Assembly (NCBI RefSeq): GCF_041690465.1
Contig: NZ_JAWLHG010000007.1
Coordinates: 62,001-126,000 of the forward strand
DNA: 64,000 nt
Source: Falsiroseomonas sp041690465
GTDB lineage: Bacteria; Pseudomonadota; Alphaproteobacteria; Acetobacterales; Acetobacteraceae
Direction: 5' to 3'
Position numbers and translations under genes: made by a program. This document shows positions 62,197 to 64,000 of the stretch, piece after piece; the stretch's first letter is position 1, and every line of letters starts with the position of its first letter. The notes below the pieces were generated by a model. That model ran no database searches, was not told the origin of the DNA, and worked only from the letters and a program-made list of their open reading frames with translations.

Positions 62197-62481
62197 TCAG
62201 TTCCAGCGCGGGTTGGAGAGGATCAGCACCACGAAGGCAAGGCCGGCCAGCAGCGCCGGCACGCCGACCACTGCCAGCAGCGCCGCGCCCCGCGCCGGCG
62301 ACCCGCGGCGGCGCAGCGCCATCCCGCCGCCGATCACCGCCGCAAGCCCACCCAGGATCGCCAGCCACAGCACGATGTTGAAGGACGAGACGGTCCCGTC
62401 AGCCAGGCCGAGCAGGAAGAACCAGCCGAACACGCCAGCGGTCAGCAGGTCGATGGCGAGCAGGGTGCGATAGGCGATCAC
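62197..62481 (-). CDS. Small membrane protein (94 aa), unknown
   Basis: A 94-residue protein with three hydrophobic segments and a basic central loop MALRRRGSPARG. GTG start chosen at 62481, where the first membrane segment (TLLAIDLLTAGVFGWFFLLG) begins; a TTG at 62532 is possible but would overlap the end of the ggt gene (62529). Probably co-transcribed with the following small membrane gene 4 bp away, and possibly with ggt upstream. Function unknown. Confidence 0.6.
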   Translation of the reverse strand: MIAYRTLLAIDLLTAGVFGWFFLLGLADGTVSSFNIVLWLAILGGLAAVIGGGMALRRRGSPARGAALLAVVGVPALLAGLAFVVLILSNPRWN

Positions 62482-62528
62482 GTCGCCATCGTAGTGACAT
62501 GCCGGCGGGTGCGAACAGCCCCCCGAGT

Positions 62529-64000
62529 TCAATCGCCGAGCGCCACGCCTTCCCGCCGCGGATCGGCCGCGCCCAGCAGGCCGGTGGGCGTGACGCGGAG
62601 CACCGACAGGCCGGAGGTGATCTCCCGCACATCCGTGCGGTGGCCCATCGCCTGCAACGCGGGCGCGAGGGCGGCCGCCGGCGTGCCGGCTTCCAGCTCC
62701 ACCGGCCCGGTGCCGGCGACACCGATGCGCGGCAGCGCCACCGCCTGCTCGGGCGTCATGCCCCAGTCCAGCAGCGCCACGATGGTCTGTGCGACATGGC
62801 CGATGATGCGCGCGCCGCCCGCCGAACCGGCGAGGATCTCCGGCCGGCCGAGCGCATCGACCACGATGGTCGGCGCGGTGGAGGAACGCGGGCGCTTGCC
62901 GGGCTCCACCCGGTTCGCGACCGGGCGGCCATCCTGGTCCGGGCGGAAGGCGAAGTCGGTGAGCTGGTTGTTCAGCAGGAAGCCGCGCACGAAGATGCGC
63001 GAGCCCATCACCGCCTCGATCGTCGGGGTCAGCGAGACGGCGTCGCCCGCGGCGTCGCGCACCACGATGTGGCTGGTGCCGGCGCCGAACTCGGCGCGCT
63101 GCGGCGCCCGGCTGCCCTCCTGGAAGGGCGGATCGCCCGCGGCCGGCGCTGCGATGGCGCGGCCGGGCTCGATCAAGGCGCTACGGGCGGCGAGATAGCG
63201 CGCGTCGAGCAGCCCGCGCAGCGGCACCCGCACATGGGCGTCGTCGGCGAGGAACAGGTTGCGGTCGGCGAAGGCGAGGCGCCCGGCCTCGCCGAGCAGA
63301 TGCGCGGCCTCCGCGCCGGCGGGATCGAGCGCCGCGACCTCGAAGCGCGAGAGCAGCGCGAGGATCTGCCCGACCGCGACGCCGCCCGAGGTCGGCGGCC
63401 CCATGCCGCAGACGCGGCGCTGGCGATAGGGCACGCAGGCCAGCTCGCGGATCGCCGGGCGATAGGCGGCGAGGTCGGCCTCGGTCAGCCCGCCAGGGTT
63501 GGGATGGCTGCGCACCGCGGCGACGATGTCAGCGGCGATCGGCCCGCGCATCAGCGCATCCGCGCCCTCCGCCGCGACGGCGCGCAGCGTGGCGGCGAGG
63601 GCGGGGTTGCGCAGCATGTGGCCGGGCGGCCAGGGGTTGCCCTCGGGGTCCAGGAAATAGGCGCGGGCGCCGGCGTTGCGGCGGAGGGAGTCCGCGGTGG
63701 CGCCGATCGCGGCCGCCATGCGCTGCGGCACCGGGAAGCCGGATTCGGCGGCGCGGATGGTGGGCTGCATCAGCCGGGCCCAGGGCAGCTCGCCGTGCAT
63801 CCGGTGCGCGGCTTCCAGCATGCGCAGCAGGCCGGGCACGCCGACGCTGCGGCCGCCTTCCATCGCCTCGGCGAAGCGCATCGGCTGGCCGTCGGCGCGG
63901 AGGAACAGGCCGGGCGTCGCCGCGGCCGGCGCCGCCTCGCGCCCGTCCCAGGCGGTCAGCGCGCGGAGCGGCTCCGACCAGTGCAACATCAGCCCGCCGC
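62529..64000 (-). CDS. ggt: Gamma-glutamyltransferase, 5' end beyond the window
   Basis: At least 486 residues of a gamma-glutamyltransferase that hydrolyses or transfers the gamma-glutamyl group of glutathione. The autoprocessing and catalytic Thr is in GAGTSHIVVRDAAGDAVSLTPT; upstream GPPTSGGVAVGQILALL and downstream GSAGGARIIGHVAQTIVALLDWG are conserved. The N-terminus and signal sequence lie to the right of position 64000. It is likely periplasmic or cytoplasmic depending on that leader. Confidence 0.94.
   Translation of the reverse strand, partial: GGLMLHWSEPLRALTAWDGREAAPAAATPGLFLRADGQPMRFAEAMEGGRSVGVPGLLRMLEAAHRMHGELPWARLMQPTIRAAESGFPVPQRMAAAIGATADSLRRNAGARAYFLDPEGNPWPPGHMLRNPALAATLRAVAAEGADALMRGPIAADIVAAVRSHPNPGGLTEADLAAYRPAIRELACVPYRQRRVCGMGPPTSGGVAVGQILALLSRFEVAALDPAGAEAAHLLGEAGRLAFADRNLFLADDAHVRVPLRGLLDARYLAARSALIEPGRAIAAPAAGDPPFQEGSRAPQRAEFGAGTSHIVVRDAAGDAVSLTPTIEAVMGSRIFVRGFLLNNQLTDFAFRPDQDGRPVANRVEPGKRPRSSTAPTIVVDALGRPEILAGSAGGARIIGHVAQTIVALLDWGMTPEQAVALPRIGVAGTGPVELEAGTPAAALAPALQAMGHRTDVREITSGLSVLRVTPTGLLGAADPRREGVALGD

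Overview
This is a gene-dense, very GC-rich 64 kb chromosomal segment. It most resembles an alphaproteobacterium of the Acetobacteraceae (Roseomonas-like). The grounds are the dapF-mtaB-ftsY order, the many Bug-family periplasmic binding proteins, TTT and TRAP carriers, frequent GTG starts, and constant 4-bp ATGA/GTGA/TGATG overlaps between genes. The taxon is inferred from gene style; no rRNA or tRNA is present to confirm it. I saw no prophage, CRISPR array or complete insertion sequence.

Layout. 1-1.3 kb: the tail of a flavodoxin-fold quinone reductase and an orphan Bug protein. 1.4-6.4 kb (minus): a six-gene queuosine operon, queA-tgt-queF-queG-queC-yhhQ. 6.5-10.5 kb: a secreted phosphoesterase, a small unknown gene and a coupled DUF1800/DUF1501 pair. 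10.6-14.3 kb: wrbA, a stand-alone fusA with a hairpin after it, a TfoX-like gene and a MaoC-like gene. 14.4-18.3 kb: a second orphan Bug gene facing a complete TTT transporter (tctC-tctB-tctA order). 18.4-20.2 kb: an SPFH/NfeD membrane operon with a second NfeD-like gene. 20.3-26.7 kb: a sulfatase, a 148-bp MITE-like insertion sitting on the stop codon of an HPF-like gene, an MFS exporter and a full TRAP transporter. 27-30.4 kb: a cysteine-dioxygenase-like cupin, a DMT exporter, a CBS-BON protein and a PilZ protein.

30.4-39 kb is a histidine-utilisation region. hutH-hutI-thioesterase and hutU lie on the minus strand; hutF-SDR-GNAT lie on the plus strand. HutF implies the route through formylglutamate; hutG and hutC are not in the window. 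39.1-43.4 kb: a HerA-like ATPase, an intergenic hairpin array, then a CBS-fused site-2 protease, a lipocalin and a polysaccharide deacetylase. 43.5-46.9 kb: cydDC. 46.9-50.3 kb: an asparaginase, a serine hydrolase and msrA-msrB. 50.4-58.4 kb: envelope and stress genes (beta-propeller, deacetylase, sterol-desaturase-like protein, glycine-zipper lipoprotein, Mn catalase, kelch protein, lipobox-bearing SDR, ATP-grasp protein). 58.6-61.9 kb: dapF-mtaB-ftsY. 61.9-64 kb: two small membrane proteins and a gamma-glutamyltransferase cut by the window end.

Most genes are ordinary metabolism, transport and envelope functions. The less-explained signals are small-scale. They are the MITE at a stop codon, a ~61-bp dispersed repeat that begins at the TAG stop of two unrelated genes, a hairpin array flanked by 13-bp direct repeats, an orphan fusA, and an unrecognised gene with an NIDH motif lodged between hutH and hutU.
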